64,000 nt of DNA from Sphingomonas sp. QA11 (GCF_028473665.1 NZ_CP098774.1:992001-1056000), one strand, 5' to 3'. Counted from the stretch's first letter, positions 34,615 to 43,940 are shown. Numbers and translations are program-made. The notes: a model not told the origin generated them from the letters alone.

Positions 34615-36882
34615 ATGGCAGGCACTGATCCCCAAGGCGTGAAGCCCTATGCCGGTCCGGCCGGCGGCTGGGGAGCGTTGAAGGCCGTTGCCCGGGCCGT
34701 TCGCGACCAGATGGGTGCCAGCGCCGATACGCGCGCGCTGCTGCAGATGAACCAGCCTGACGGCTTCGATTGTCCGGGCTGCGCGTGGCCCGATCCCAAG
34801 CACACGTCATCCTTCGAGTTCTGCGAGAACGGTGCCAAGGCGGTGACCTGGGAGGCGACGGTCAAGCGCGTCGACCCGGACTTTTTCGCGAATCACAGCG
34901 TGACCGAATTGCTCGGCTGGAGCGACCATGCCCTGGAGGACGCCGGCCGGCTGACTCATCCCTTGCGCTACGATCCGGTTACCGATCATTTCGTGGCCAT
35001 CGCGTGGGAAGACGCGTTCGCGCGCATCGGCCAGGCGATGCGCGCGTTCGACACGCCCGACCAGATGGAATTCTACACCTCGGGCCGCGCGTCGAACGAA
35101 GCCGCCTTCCTCTATCAGTTGCTGGCGCGCGAGTTCGGGACCAACAATTTCCCCGATTGTTCCAACATGTGCCACGAGGCGACGAGCGTCGGGCTGCCCA
35201 AGTCGATCGGGGTCGGCAAGGGGACCGTGACGCTGGAGGATTTCGACCTGGCCGATGCGCTGTTCTGCATCGGCCACAATCCCGGCACCAACCATCCGCG
35301 CATGCTCACGACGCTGCGCGATTGTGCCCGCCGCGGAGTCCCGATCGTCGTCGCCAATCCATTGAAGGAGCGCGGGCTCGAGCGTTTCGAGGCGCCGCAG
35401 GATCCCGTGGAAATGCTGACGCTCGGCGCAACCCCGCTCGCATCGACCTATCATCAGGTGAAGGTCGGCGGCGATGTGGCGATGCTCAAGGGGATGATGA
35501 AAGCATTGTTCGAGGCCGACGCGATGAACCTCGCCACAGGCGCCGACGGCCTTCTCGACCGGGCGTTCATCGCCGGGCAAACGGTCGGCTTCGACGCGCT
35601 TCACGCCGATATCGAGGCCACCGACTGGGAGATGGTCGAGCGCCGCTCGGGCCTGAGCCGTGCCGCGATCGAGGAGATGGCCCGAGTCTATTACGAGTCA
35701 GACCGCGTCATCATCTGTTACGGCATGGGGCTGACCCAGCATCGCCACGGCACTGAAAATGTCCAGCAGCTCGCCAATTTGTTGCTGTTGCGCGGGAATA
35801 TCGGCAAGCCCGGCGCCGGGATCTGCCCCCTGCGCGGCCACAGCAATGTGCAGGGCGACCGCACCGTCGGCATCACCGAGATCCCGACCGAAGCGTTTCT
35901 GGCGCGGCTGGACACGGCGTTCGGGATTTCCGCGCCGCGCAAGCACGGCCATAGCGCCGTCGAGGCCGTGGCCGCGATGCGCGACGGAGCGGCAAGGGGC
36001 TTTATCGGCCTGGGCGGCAATCTGGCGGTGGCGATGAGCGATCCGGAGGCTGCTTTCCGGGCGTTCCAGGGCCTCGACCTGTCGGTTCAGATCTGCACCA
36101 AACTCAACCGCACCTGCCTGCTCGCCGCGAGGGAGAGCTTCATCCTGCCTTGCCTCGGCCGCACCGAGCAGGACGTGCAGGCAACGGGTCCGCAGGCGGT
36201 GACGGTGGAGGATTCGATGTCGATGGTCCATGCCTCCCGCGGCAGGCTGAAGCCGGCGTCGGCGGCGCTCCGGTCGGAACCGGCGATCATCGCCGGGATC
36301 GCCAGGTCGGCGATCCCGCATTCAAAAGTCGATTGGGATGGCCTCGTCGCCGACTATGACCGTATCCGCGACAAGATCGAGGAGGTCTTTCCCGACTTCT
36401 TCGATTTCAATGCGCGGATCCGCACGCCGGGCGGCTTCCGCCTGCGCGTCGGCGCCTCCAGCCGCGAATGGGACACGCCGGACGGCAAGGCCCATTTCGC
36501 GGTCTTTACCGGTACCGACGAAGACGAGGGCCGGGACGATGGCCGCCTGACCCTCACCACGATCCGCAGCCACGATCAGTATAATACCACCATCTATGGC
36601 CTGAACGACCGCTATCGCGGCATTACGGGTCGCCGTGACGTCGTCTTTGTCCATGCCGACGATCTTGCCGCGCAGGGCCTCGCCCATGGCGACAGGATCG
36701 ATATCGTGGCGGGCGACCGCGTGCTCGGAGGCCAGACGGCGGTTGCTTATGGCATCGCGCGGGGATCGGTCGCAGCCTATTATCCGGAAGCGAACCGGCT
36801 GATCGCGCTCGACGACTATGACCGGAAGAGCGGTACGCCCTCCTATAAATCCATCGCCGTCACCCTGCGCGCCGCAACCTGA
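34615..36882 (+). CDS. FdhF/YdeP-family molybdopterin oxidoreductase
   Basis: A 755-residue molybdoenzyme of the formate dehydrogenase-like FdhF/YdeP group. Cysteines C53, C56 and C70 (FDCPGCAWPDP, FEFCENG) mark the N-terminal region. Cofactor-binding segments include HNPGTNHPRML, GMGLTQHRHGTENVQQL and RGHSNVQGDRTVGI. It is probably cytoplasmic, since there is no twin-arginine signal. The ATG at 34615 has GGAG six bases upstream; a longer frame from 34351 crosses the palindromes and was rejected. YdeP-type enzymes are linked to acid tolerance, but the reaction is not known. It needs molybdopterin made with MoaC and MoeA encoded on either side. Confidence 0.92.
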   Translation: MAGTDPQGVKPYAGPAGGWGALKAVARAVRDQMGASADTRALLQMNQPDGFDCPGCAWPDPKHTSSFEFCENGAKAVTWEATVKRVDPDFFANHSVTELLGWSDHALEDAGRLTHPLRYDPVTDHFVAIAWEDAFARIGQAMRAFDTPDQMEFYTSGRASNEAAFLYQLLAREFGTNNFPDCSNMCHEATSVGLPKSIGVGKGTVTLEDFDLADALFCIGHNPGTNHPRMLTTLRDCARRGVPIVVANPLKERGLERFEAPQDPVEMLTLGATPLASTYHQVKVGGDVAMLKGMMKALFEADAMNLATGADGLLDRAFIAGQTVGFDALHADIEATDWEMVERRSGLSRAAIEEMARVYYESDRVIICYGMGLTQHRHGTENVQQLANLLLLRGNIGKPGAGICPLRGHSNVQGDRTVGITEIPTEAFLARLDTAFGISAPRKHGHSAVEAVAAMRDGAARGFIGLGGNLAVAMSDPEAAFRAFQGLDLSVQICTKLNRTCLLAARESFILPCLGRTEQDVQATGPQAVTVEDSMSMVHASRGRLKPASAALRSEPAIIAGIARSAIPHSKVDWDGLVADYDRIRDKIEEVFPDFFDFNARIRTPGGFRLRVGASSREWDTPDGKAHFAVFTGTDEDEGRDDGRLTLTTIRSHDQYNTTIYGLNDRYRGITGRRDVVFVHADDLAAQGLAHGDRIDIVAGDRVLGGQTAVAYGIARGSVAAYYPEANRLIALDDYDRKSGTPSYKSIAVTLRAAT

Positions 36883-37080
36883 GTGCCGAGAAGGCGCTCC
36901 GAGAGGTTGTTCCGTTGACGAAACGATCCTGTCATTCCACGGACTTATTCGGCGCCTAACGGGCGCCCTGTGGGGCTCGCTCAGCGAAATCGATAAACGA
37001 TTCGTGGGGACCGCGACGCTTGTCCGGTCCCAGGCAAGTTGCGCATATCTGGTTGTTTCAGTTATATTTTAGGGGTTCCC

Positions 37081-39393
37081 GTGTCCAAATCGACCGTTGC
37101 TAAATCGTCCCTTCTGTTCGGCGCCGCCATCGGCGCGCTGTTCTGCTCAGCCGGCGCCTTCGCGCAGGACGCGGCCGCGTCGTCGGCGCAGCAGGGCGAA
37201 GAAGCGCCGCTGGGCGACATCGTCGTGACGGCGGAACGGCGCCCCGAATCGCTGCAGAAGGTGCCGCTCTCGGTTGCCGTGGTCAGCGGTGACGCGCTGC
37301 GGTCGTACCAGACCGGCGGCGACGACATCCTGTCGCTGGCGGGCCGGGTGCCCGGCCTCTACGCCGAAACGACGACCGGCCGAATCTTCCCGCGTTTCTA
37401 CATTCGCGGCCTGGGCAATATCGATTTCTATCTCGGTGCGTCGCAGCCGGTGTCGATCATCCAGGACGATGTCGTGCTGGAGCATGTCGTGCTGAAGTCG
37501 AACCCGGTGTTCGACGTGGCGCAGACCGAAGTGCTGCGCGGGCCGCAGGGGTCGCTGTTCGGCCGCAACACCACGGCGGGCATCATCAAGTTCGACACGA
37601 TCAAGCCGACCCAGGAATTCGAGGGGCGCGGCCAGTTCTCCTATGGCAGCTACAATACGGTCACGGCTGACGCCGGCGTCGGCGGTCCGATCGTCAAGGA
37701 CCTGCTCGCGTTCCGCGTGTCGGCGCTCTACCAGCACCGCGACAACTGGGTCGACAACACCTTCACCGGCACCAGCGCCGACGGGACCGTCTCGCCGAAG
37801 AAGGACGCGATGGGCGGCTTCGACGAGCGCGACATTCGCCTCCAGCTGCTGTTCACCCCGGGCGACCGCTTCTCCGTCAACGTTTCGGCGCACGCGCGCG
37901 ATTATCGCGGGACCTCGACCCTGTTCCATCGCGCCGCGTTGAAGAAAGGCTCGAATGACGTCAGCGCCGAGCCGCGCGACAAGGTCGCGTTCGACGAGGC
38001 GATGAACAACCCGCAGGCCTACAAGACCTATGGCGAGTCGGTGCGGGCCGCCTATGATTTCGGCGGTGTCGTGCTGACCTCGATCAGCGCTTATGAAACA
38101 ACGTCGGGCTTCAGCCGCGGTGATACGGATGGTGGCGCCGCAGTCAATTTCCGCGACACCAATTCGGGTCAGTCGCAAGGCAACGTCCGTAAACTCGACC
38201 AATTTACCCAGGAAGTCCGCCTGGCGAGCGATGGCGACAGCCGCTTCAAGTGGCAGATCGGCGGCATGTATTTCGATTCGCGCGACATCACCGAATTTTA
38301 TCAGCGCACCTATTTCCTCAACACGGCGGACTATAATCCGAACAACTGGGTGCGCCTGCACGACGTGAACACGTCCTGGGCGGCGTTCGGTCAGGTCAGC
38401 TACGAGATCCTGCCGAGCCTGACGATCACTGCAGGCGGGCGCGTGACCGAGGACAAGAAGACGACGCAGTTGCTGAAGACGGCAGACAAACCGAATGGTG
38501 CGGTCACTTATGGCGGCCGTCGTTTCGTCGAGTTGAAGGATACCCAGCCAAGCTGGGATGTGAGCGCATTGTATCAGATCAACCCTGACGTCAGTGTCTA
38601 TGCCCGTATCGCGCGCGGTTTCCGTGGCCCCACCATTCAAGGCCGTTCGGCGGTGTTCAATTCGGACTTCACTACGGCGAATTCGGAGACGATCCTGTCC
38701 TGGGAGGCCGGGTTCAAGAGCAACCTGTTCAACAATCGCCTTCGCCTGAACGCGACGGCGTTTACCTATACGGTCAACGACATCCAGCTGAACGGCAACG
38801 ACGCCAACGGCAGCAGCGTGCTGTTCAATGCCGACAAGGCCAAGGCATATGGCCTGGAAGCTGAAGCCGACTGGCATCCGACCTCGAACCTGAGCCTCGG
38901 CCTTGGGCTCAGCCTGCTGCACAGCGAGATCAAGGACAAGCGAGTCTATGCGCAGGTCTGCGCGCTGAACAAGGTCGTCGTCTGCACCGTGCAGAACCCG
39001 ACGGTCACCGCGCCGGTGTTCGGAACGCCAACGGTGTTCGCCAAGATCGACGGTCAGCCGCTGCCGAACGCGCCGGAATATACGGTGAACTTCAACGGCC
39101 GGTACGACGTGCCGCTGGGCAATGGCGGCAAGGCGTTCATTTCGACCGACTGGAATCTGCAGGGTTATACGAACTTCGTGCTCTACAAGACCAAGGAGTT
39201 CTATTCGAACGGCACCTTCGAAGGCGGCCTGAAGATCGGCTACAGCGCGCCGGGCGGCGCTTACGAGGTTGCCCTGTTCGGCCGGAACATCACCAACGAG
39301 AAGAACCTGAAAGGCGTGATCGAGAATTATATGGCGGCGGTGTTCAACGAACCGCGCGTCATCGGTATCTCGGTCAGCGGCAAGTTCCGCTAA
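37081..39393 (+). CDS. TonB-dependent outer-membrane receptor
   Basis: A 770-residue receptor with a signal peptide (about 1-29, ending GAFAQ). The plug begins with DIVVTAERRPESLQKVPLSV and contains RGPQGSLFGRNTTAGIIKF. The C-terminal beta-barrel ends in an aromatic-rich strand (VIGISVSGKFR). It would import a ligand across the outer membrane using TonB energy. The IVVTAERR-type TonB box group is usually linked to complex organic substrates rather than siderophores. The start is GTG, with AGGGG six bases upstream. It lies 198 bases after the molybdoenzyme; whether they work together is unknown. Confidence 0.92.
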   Translation: MSKSTVAKSSLLFGAAIGALFCSAGAFAQDAAASSAQQGEEAPLGDIVVTAERRPESLQKVPLSVAVVSGDALRSYQTGGDDILSLAGRVPGLYAETTTGRIFPRFYIRGLGNIDFYLGASQPVSIIQDDVVLEHVVLKSNPVFDVAQTEVLRGPQGSLFGRNTTAGIIKFDTIKPTQEFEGRGQFSYGSYNTVTADAGVGGPIVKDLLAFRVSALYQHRDNWVDNTFTGTSADGTVSPKKDAMGGFDERDIRLQLLFTPGDRFSVNVSAHARDYRGTSTLFHRAALKKGSNDVSAEPRDKVAFDEAMNNPQAYKTYGESVRAAYDFGGVVLTSISAYETTSGFSRGDTDGGAAVNFRDTNSGQSQGNVRKLDQFTQEVRLASDGDSRFKWQIGGMYFDSRDITEFYQRTYFLNTADYNPNNWVRLHDVNTSWAAFGQVSYEILPSLTITAGGRVTEDKKTTQLLKTADKPNGAVTYGGRRFVELKDTQPSWDVSALYQINPDVSVYARIARGFRGPTIQGRSAVFNSDFTTANSETILSWEAGFKSNLFNNRLRLNATAFTYTVNDIQLNGNDANGSSVLFNADKAKAYGLEAEADWHPTSNLSLGLGLSLLHSEIKDKRVYAQVCALNKVVVCTVQNPTVTAPVFGTPTVFAKIDGQPLPNAPEYTVNFNGRYDVPLGNGGKAFISTDWNLQGYTNFVLYKTKEFYSNGTFEGGLKIGYSAPGGAYEVALFGRNITNEKNLKGVIENYMAAVFNEPRVIGISVSGKFR

Positions 39394-39447
39394 AGGCCAA
39401 CCGACATTCAGCCCATGCCGGCCTGAACTGAATGTCGACCGGCCTTT
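39392..39447 (+). terminator. Hairpin after the TonB receptor gene
   Basis: An inverted repeat begins at the receptor stop. AAAGGCC and GACATTCAG pair with CTGAATGTC and GGCCTTT across an internal loop of four bases. It is followed by a second perfect hairpin at 39461, giving a double terminator between convergent genes. Confidence 0.6.
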
Positions 39448-39460
39448 GGCCACTTGATTG

Positions 39461-39492
39461 CTGCCCGTCACCCTGTCGAGGGTGACGGGCAG
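39461..39492. terminator. Perfect 14-base-pair hairpin between convergent genes
   Basis: Arms CTGCCCGTCACCCT (39461-39474) and its exact complement (39479-39492) enclose a four-base loop. It separates the TonB receptor gene from the SRPBCC gene and could serve both as a bidirectional terminator. It resembles other dispersed GTCACCC palindromes of the window. Confidence 0.6.
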
Positions 39493-39507
39493 TGGATCGG
39501 GATTTCG

Positions 39508-39987
39508 TCAGGCGGCCGTCATACGGGCCAGTTCGACGCCAAGCTTGTCGAGCGTCTGGCTCCAGCCGATGGGAGCGCCCTGCACCATCATCGGTGCCAG
39601 GGTCAGATCGACAAAGACATAGCTCTGCACGATATCGATCCGCGTTCCGCCGGCATCGTCCATGAAATCCACTTCGGTTCTGGCGGTAAACAGCACATTG
39701 CCGCTTCCGCCCTCTGCGCGGAGATTGAGAACCAGCCGCTCGTTCGGCCGGACCTCGGTTACGGTTCCACGATTCCAGTAATCGGTGCCGTCCGGGCCGC
39801 GCATGCAGAAATCGAAGGTGCCACCAACCCGCATCTCCACGGTCGCCTCGGGGACCGTGAAGGTCTCCGGCGAAAACCACTGTTTCACGTGTTCGGCACT
39901 GCTCCACGCCTCGAACACGAGCGCGCGGGGCGCCGGATAGATGCGCGACAGGCGCAGGGGTTCGATCGTTTCAGCCTTTTGTGTCAT
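39508..39987 (-). CDS. SRPBCC / AHSA1-like domain protein
   Basis: A 159-residue START-fold protein with the typical opening LRLSRIYPAPRALVFEAWSS, then HVKQWFSPETFTVPEATVEM and VGGTFDFCMRGPDG. The C-terminal helix is WSQTLDKLGVELARM. The ATG at 39987 follows AAGGAG with six bases of spacing and overlaps the end of the ArsR-type gene by 17 bases. The pocket probably binds a hydrophobic ligand; enzymatic activity is unknown. A second ArsR/SRPBCC pair is at 4841-5649, with the same gene order. Confidence 0.87.
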   Translation of the reverse strand: MTQKAETIEPLRLSRIYPAPRALVFEAWSSAEHVKQWFSPETFTVPEATVEMRVGGTFDFCMRGPDGTDYWNRGTVTEVRPNERLVLNLRAEGGSGNVLFTARTEVDFMDDAGGTRIDIVQSYVFVDLTLAPMMVQGAPIGWSQTLDKLGVELARMTAA

Positions 39988-40327
39988 TCTCTTCTCCTTT
40001 GACCATGAGTGTTGCGAGATAGGTGCCGAGCCGGTCGAGGCGGTGATCCCATTCAACGCGGCGCTGCTGGATCCATTGCTCGGCGTGGCCGAGCGCTTCG
40101 GTATCGAGGCTGCAGGTGCGTACGCGGCCGATTTTCTCCGACCTGACGAGCCCGGAGCTTTCGAGCAGCGCGATGTGCTGCATCACGGCGGGCAGCGACA
40201 TGGCGAGCGGACGGGCGAGCTCGCTGACCGAGGCCTCGCCGCGTGACAGCCGCTCGACGATCGACCGGCGAGTGCGGTCGGCGAGGGCAGTGAAGGCGAG
40301 ATCGAGCGAATCGGGTTGGTTAAGCAT
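39971..40327 (-). CDS. ArsR-family helix-turn-helix regulator
   Basis: A 118-residue winged-helix repressor. TALADRTRRSIVERLSRGEASV is the ArsR signature, MSLPAVMQHIALLESSGLV the recognition helix, and IGRVRTCSLD the wing. No metal ligands are evident. Its ATG is two bases downstream of a 13-base inverted repeat (40329-40360), which should be its operator. It overlaps the SRPBCC start by 17 bases. The pair closes the accessory segment, next to moaC. Confidence 0.88.
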   Translation of the reverse strand: MLNQPDSLDLAFTALADRTRRSIVERLSRGEASVSELARPLAMSLPAVMQHIALLESSGLVRSEKIGRVRTCSLDTEALGHAEQWIQQRRVEWDHRLDRLGTYLATLMVKGEENDTKG

Positions 40328-40328
40328 A

Positions 40329-40360
40329 TGCCTAACTATCGCGGGTTCGATAGTTAGGCA
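40329..40360. promoter_or_regulatory. Inverted-repeat operator of the second ArsR/SRPBCC pair
   Basis: Perfect 13-base arms TGCCTAACTATCG and CGATAGTTAGGCA are separated by six bases. The repeat ends one base before the regulator start codon (minus strand, 40327). Its TAACTA/TAGTTA core resembles the ACTAAT/ATTAGT core of the operator at 4790-4832. Confidence 0.7.
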
Positions 40361-40391
40361 ATAGCTTTAGTGTTTATTCATATGAGGGAGA

Positions 40392-40862
40392 TCAGGCTTT
40401 CCAGTCGCCCGATTTGCCGCCCGTTTTTGCCAGCAGGCAAACACCGCCGATCGTCATGGTTTTGTCGATCGCCTTGGCCATGTCGTAGATGGTGAGCAAT
40501 GTGACCGAGACGGCGGTGAGGGCTTCCATCTCGACGCCGGTCTTGCCTTCCGTCGCGGCGGTCGCGGTGGCGGTGACGCCGGTATCGTCCACGGTGAGGT
40601 CGACGGCGACCCGGGTGAGGGGCAAAGGGTGGCAGAGCGGGATCAATTCGCTGGTGCGCTTGGCAGCCATGATGCCGGCGACGCGGGCGACGGCGAGGAC
40701 GTCGCCCTTCAGCGCGGTGCCGCCACGGATCGCACGGGCGGCTTCGGGGGACATGTCGATGCGTCCGGTGGCGACTGCCTCGCGGGCGGTGACCGGCTTG
40801 CCGGAGACATCGACCATGTGCGCGGCGCCGGTGTCGTCGAGGTGCGTGAGGTTGGTCATCAT
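40392..40862 (-). CDS. moaC: Cyclic pyranopterin monophosphate synthase
   Basis: A 156-residue enzyme of molybdenum cofactor synthesis; with MoaA it turns GTP into cyclic pyranopterin monophosphate. The family signature is clear: [45 protein letters not shown], and [20 protein letters not shown] with KAIDKTM. The first residues give MMTN; either ATG may serve. trpC lies 87 bases upstream with a large palindrome between them. Its usual partner moeA is about 9.7 kb further along, separated by an accessory segment. Confidence 0.96.
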   Translation of the reverse strand: MMTNLTHLDDTGAAHMVDVSGKPVTAREAVATGRIDMSPEAARAIRGGTALKGDVLAVARVAGIMAAKRTSELIPLCHPLPLTRVAVDLTVDDTGVTATATAATEGKTGVEMEALTAVSVTLLTIYDMAKAIDKTMTIGGVCLLAKTGGKSGDWKA

Positions 40863-40865
40863 CCA

Positions 40866-40942
40866 CCGTTCGTTTCGAGCACGGTCGAGAAACCGCCGAC
40901 TGCGCTTTGGGCCTGTTTCTCGACTACGCTCGAAACGAACGG
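40866..40942. repeat. Large palindromic repeat between moaC and trpC
   Basis: Two 28-base arms (40866-40893 and 40915-40942) are reverse complements with three mismatches, around a 21-base spacer. The arms read outward from CCGTTCGTTTCGAGC and end GTCGAGAAAC. This sequence is a well-known dispersed palindrome of sphingomonad genomes. It could form a strong RNA hairpin inside the trpC-moaC transcript. Confidence 0.75.
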
Positions 40943-40949
40943 AAGGAAA

Positions 40950-41735
40950 TTATCCCACCAGCGCCCGCGTTGCAGCTTCCACGTCGTGCTGGCGCATCAG
41001 CGCTTCCCCAATCAGGAAGCAGTGCACGCCGTGTTCGGCCATCTGGTCCAGGTCGGCGCGGATGGTGAGGCCGCTTTCGGCGACGAAGGTGCAGTCGGCC
41101 GGCGCCTTGCCGACCAGGCGATAGCTGTTCTCGAAGTCGATCGTGAAATCGCGCAGGTTGCGGTTATTGACGCCGATCAGCCGGGACTTGAGCTTCAGCG
41201 CGCGCTCCAGTTCCTTCGCGTCATGCACTTCGACCAGCACGTCCATGCCACAGTCGATCGCGCTCGCCTCGATCTCGGCGAGCAGGCCGTCGTCGAGCGC
41301 GGCCATGATCAGCAGGATCGCGTCGGCCCCGATCGCCCGCGATTCGGGGACCTGCCAGGGATCGACCATGAAATCCTTGCGCAGGACCGGCAGGCTGCAG
41401 GCATTGCGGGCTTCGGTAAGATAGGAATCGGCGCCCTGGAACCACGGCTCGTCCGTCAGCACCGAGAGGCACGCCGCGCCGCCGGCCTGATAGGCGCGGG
41501 CATGGGCAGGGGGATCGAAATCGGCGCGGATCAGGCCCTTTGACGGGCTTGCCTTCTTGATCTCGGCGATCAGCGCGTGGCCGGTCTTCGCCTTTGCGTC
41601 GAGCGCCGCGCGGAAACCGCGTGGCCTGGTCTGGCGCTCGATGGAGGCATCGAGTTCCGACAGCGGCATGGTGGCCTTGCGAGCGGCCACCTCAGCGCGC
41701 TTGGTTTCGAGGATTCGTTCGAGAATGTCAGTCAT
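40950..41735 (-). CDS. trpC: Indole-3-glycerol phosphate synthase
   Basis: A 261-residue TIM-barrel enzyme that closes the indole ring in tryptophan synthesis. Motifs include [49 protein letters not shown] and VAESGL. Standard length for a single-function TrpC. Its ATG overlaps the trpD stop by four bases. Same strand and order as trpE, trpG, trpD. moaC follows after a palindromic repeat. Confidence 0.97.
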   Translation of the reverse strand: MTDILERILETKRAEVAARKATMPLSELDASIERQTRPRGFRAALDAKAKTGHALIAEIKKASPSKGLIRADFDPPAHARAYQAGGAACLSVLTDEPWFQGADSYLTEARNACSLPVLRKDFMVDPWQVPESRAIGADAILLIMAALDDGLLAEIEASAIDCGMDVLVEVHDAKELERALKLKSRLIGVNNRNLRDFTIDFENSYRLVGKAPADCTFVAESGLTIRADLDQMAEHGVHCFLIGEALMRQHDVEAATRALVG

Positions 41736-42727
41736 GAATAGGCGATCCAGCGATCGAGCAGGGCCCGGGCCGCGCCGGAATCGATCGCTTCGGCGGCGAT
41801 GTCGACCCCCTCGGGAAGGCCGGCGGCCTTGCCAGCGACCATCAGCGCGGCGGCAGAATTGAGAAGGACGGCATCGCGATACCCGCCATGCTCGCCGGCG
41901 AGCAGGCGGCGCAGCGCCGCGGCGTTATAATCGGGGTCGCCGCCGCGGATGGCGGCGATGCCGTGGCGGGGCAGGTTGGCGTCTTCCGGCGCGATACGGG
42001 TCGGCATCGACAGGCTGCCGACGCTGACCGTGATCGTCGGACCCGCGCCCGATACTTCGTCGAGCCCCTCCTCGCCCGAGACGACCAGCGCTGCTTCGGT
42101 ACCAAGCTGCTCGAGCGCCTGGGCATAGGGAGCGGCATAGTCCGGGCGGGCGATGCCGATGAGCTGGCGAGTCACGCGGGCCGGATTGGCGAGGGGCCCC
42201 ATCAGGTTGAAGATGGTACGACGACCGATGTGACGGCGGATCGGGGTGATTCGCTTCATCACCGGGTGGTGGTTGGCGGCGAACAGGAAGGCGATGCCGA
42301 TATCGCGCAAGCTCGCCTCGGCATTGCGGCCGGCGCGTTCCATGTCGAGGCCCAGCGCCTCGAGCGTGTCGGCTGCGCCTGCCTTGCTCGAGGCGGCGCG
42401 GTTGCCGTGCTTGGCGACCGGCACGCCACAGGCCGCGACGATGATCGAGACGGCGGTGGAGACGTTGAGCGTGTGATGGCCGTCGCCGCCGGTGCCGCAG
42501 ACATCGATCGCGCCCTCGGGGGCTTCGATCGGGATCAGGCGGGCACGGAGCGCTTTGGCGGCCTCGGCGATCTCTATGCTGGTCTCGCCCCGGTCGCTGA
42601 GCGCGATGAGGAATTCGGCGACCGCCTCTTCGGAGGTCGTCGCGTCGAGAATGTCGGCGAAGGCTTGCGCCGCGCTTTCGCTTGAAAGCGGGGTGGAGGG
42701 ATCGGGGAGGGAGGCGAAGCTTGTCAT
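41732..42727 (-). CDS. trpD: Anthranilate phosphoribosyltransferase
   Basis: A 331-residue enzyme that joins anthranilate to phosphoribosyl pyrophosphate. The PRPP-binding [14 protein letters not shown] motif, [15 protein letters not shown] and [15 protein letters not shown] are diagnostic. The start at 42727 (MTSFASLP) has AGGGG at good spacing; an upstream ATG at 42760 adds eleven poorly conserved residues. The stop overlaps trpC by four bases, and trpG is 49 bases upstream. Confidence 0.96.
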   Translation of the reverse strand: MTSFASLPDPSTPLSSESAAQAFADILDATTSEEAVAEFLIALSDRGETSIEIAEAAKALRARLIPIEAPEGAIDVCGTGGDGHHTLNVSTAVSIIVAACGVPVAKHGNRAASSKAGAADTLEALGLDMERAGRNAEASLRDIGIAFLFAANHHPVMKRITPIRRHIGRRTIFNLMGPLANPARVTRQLIGIARPDYAAPYAQALEQLGTEAALVVSGEEGLDEVSGAGPTITVSVGSLSMPTRIAPEDANLPRHGIAAIRGGDPDYNAAALRRLLAGEHGGYRDAVLLNSAAALMVAGKAAGLPEGVDIAAEAIDSGAARALLDRWIAYS

Positions 42728-42775
42728 TTTATAGCCCCTTGCCGCTTGCGGGAGGGGCAAGAAAAAGTGCGGTCT

Positions 42776-43360
42776 TCACGCCAGGGCCTTCACATCGATG
42801 CCGGCGAGCCGAACGAAATTGGCCAGCAGGGCGTGGCCATGTTCGGTCGCGATGCTTTCCGGGTGGAACTGAACGCCGTGGATCGGCAGGGTCGCGTGGC
42901 GGAAGCCCATCACCGAGCCATCGTCGGCGGTCGCGTTGACGATCAGGCCGGCGGGAATATCCTCGACGATGAGCGAGTGATAGCGCGTTGCAGTGAAGGG
43001 CGAGGGCAGGCCTTCGAACAGGCCGGTGCCGTCATGCGAGACGGGGGAGGTCTTGCCGTGCATCAGCCCGCCGCGCACGACATGGCCGCCGAAATGCTGG
43101 CCGATCGCCTGATGGCCCAGGCACACGCCGAGCAGCGGTTTCTCCGCATCGGCACAGGCAGCGACGAGATCGAGGCTGATACCCGCCTCGTTCGGGGTGC
43201 AGGGTCCCGGCGAGATCAGGAAACCCTGTGCGTTGGAGTCGATCGCCTCGCGCGCGGTGAGGGAATCGTTGCGGACGACCTTCACCTCCGCGCCCAGCTC
43301 CATCAGATAATGGACCAGGTTCCAGGTGAAGCTGTCATAATTGTCGATGACGAGGATCAT
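42776..43360 (-). CDS. trpG: Anthranilate synthase glutaminase subunit
   Basis: A 194-residue class I glutamine amidotransferase that supplies ammonia to TrpE. The N-terminal [19 protein letters not shown], the nucleophile cysteine in [11 protein letters not shown] and the HPESI histidine-glutamate are all present. The same subunit may serve folate synthesis (PabA). The start at 43360 fits the family; upstream in-frame ATGs at 43372 and 43399 add residues unlike relatives. trpE lies upstream but is separated by a gene on the opposite strand. Confidence 0.95.
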   Translation of the reverse strand: MILVIDNYDSFTWNLVHYLMELGAEVKVVRNDSLTAREAIDSNAQGFLISPGPCTPNEAGISLDLVAACADAEKPLLGVCLGHQAIGQHFGGHVVRGGLMHGKTSPVSHDGTGLFEGLPSPFTATRYHSLIVEDIPAGLIVNATADDGSVMGFRHATLPIHGVQFHPESIATEHGHALLANFVRLAGIDVKALA

Positions 43361-43495
43361 GCGCGCCGCCATAACCGATGCGCACGCTTGCGCAACCACG
43401 CCACGATCACGACATGGTTTGGGCAGGCTCCCGCTTCATTCAGGGTGGAGCAATCGTTAGACGCGGACGTTGATGCCGCCCAGGAGGTCGCTCTT

Positions 43496-43903
43496 ATGTT
43501 TCGTACCATCGCAGCCATCGCCCTGTTGTCGCTTTCCGGCGTGGCGGCCGCGCAGGACCAGCAGGCGGAAAGTGGCAAGCCGCCGGAGCGAATCCGCAAT
43601 GTGACGCTGACCGGCACCCAGAAATGTCCACCCGCGGTGAACGGCGAGGTGGTGGTGTGCAGCAAGCTCGAGGATCCCTACCGGATTCCGAAGGCGCTGC
43701 GCGAGACCAAGAAGAGCGCGGCGACCAATAGCTGGGTGAACCGGGCGGCGACGCTCGATGAGATCGGGCGCGAGGCGGGCGGGCTGCCCGATACCTGCTC
43801 CCCGGTCGGTTCGGGTGGCCAGACCGGCTGCGCGCTGAAGATGAACCAGCAGTTCGCGGCGGAGCGCGCCGAGAAGAAGCGCGAGCAGAGCGCGATTCCC
43901 TGA
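43496..43903 (+). CDS. Exported protein of unknown function between trpG and trpE
   Basis: A 135-residue protein with a signal peptide (MFRTIAAIALLSLSGVAAAQ, about 1-20). The mature part has four cysteines (TQKCPP, VVVCSKLEDPYRIP, PDTCSPVG, TGCAL), suggesting two disulfides, and a charged C-terminal helix. The motif with EVVVCSKLEDPYRIPK recurs in sphingomonad periplasmic proteins of unknown role. AGGAGG lies eight bases before the ATG at 43496; a frame open from 42746 was not used. It is read opposite to the trp genes around it. Confidence 0.75.
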   Translation: MFRTIAAIALLSLSGVAAAQDQQAESGKPPERIRNVTLTGTQKCPPAVNGEVVVCSKLEDPYRIPKALRETKKSAATNSWVNRAATLDEIGREAGGLPDTCSPVGSGGQTGCALKMNQQFAAERAEKKREQSAIP

Positions 43904-43940
43904 TTTCTTCCCCACTCCGGCGGGGAAAGGCGGCGGGACG

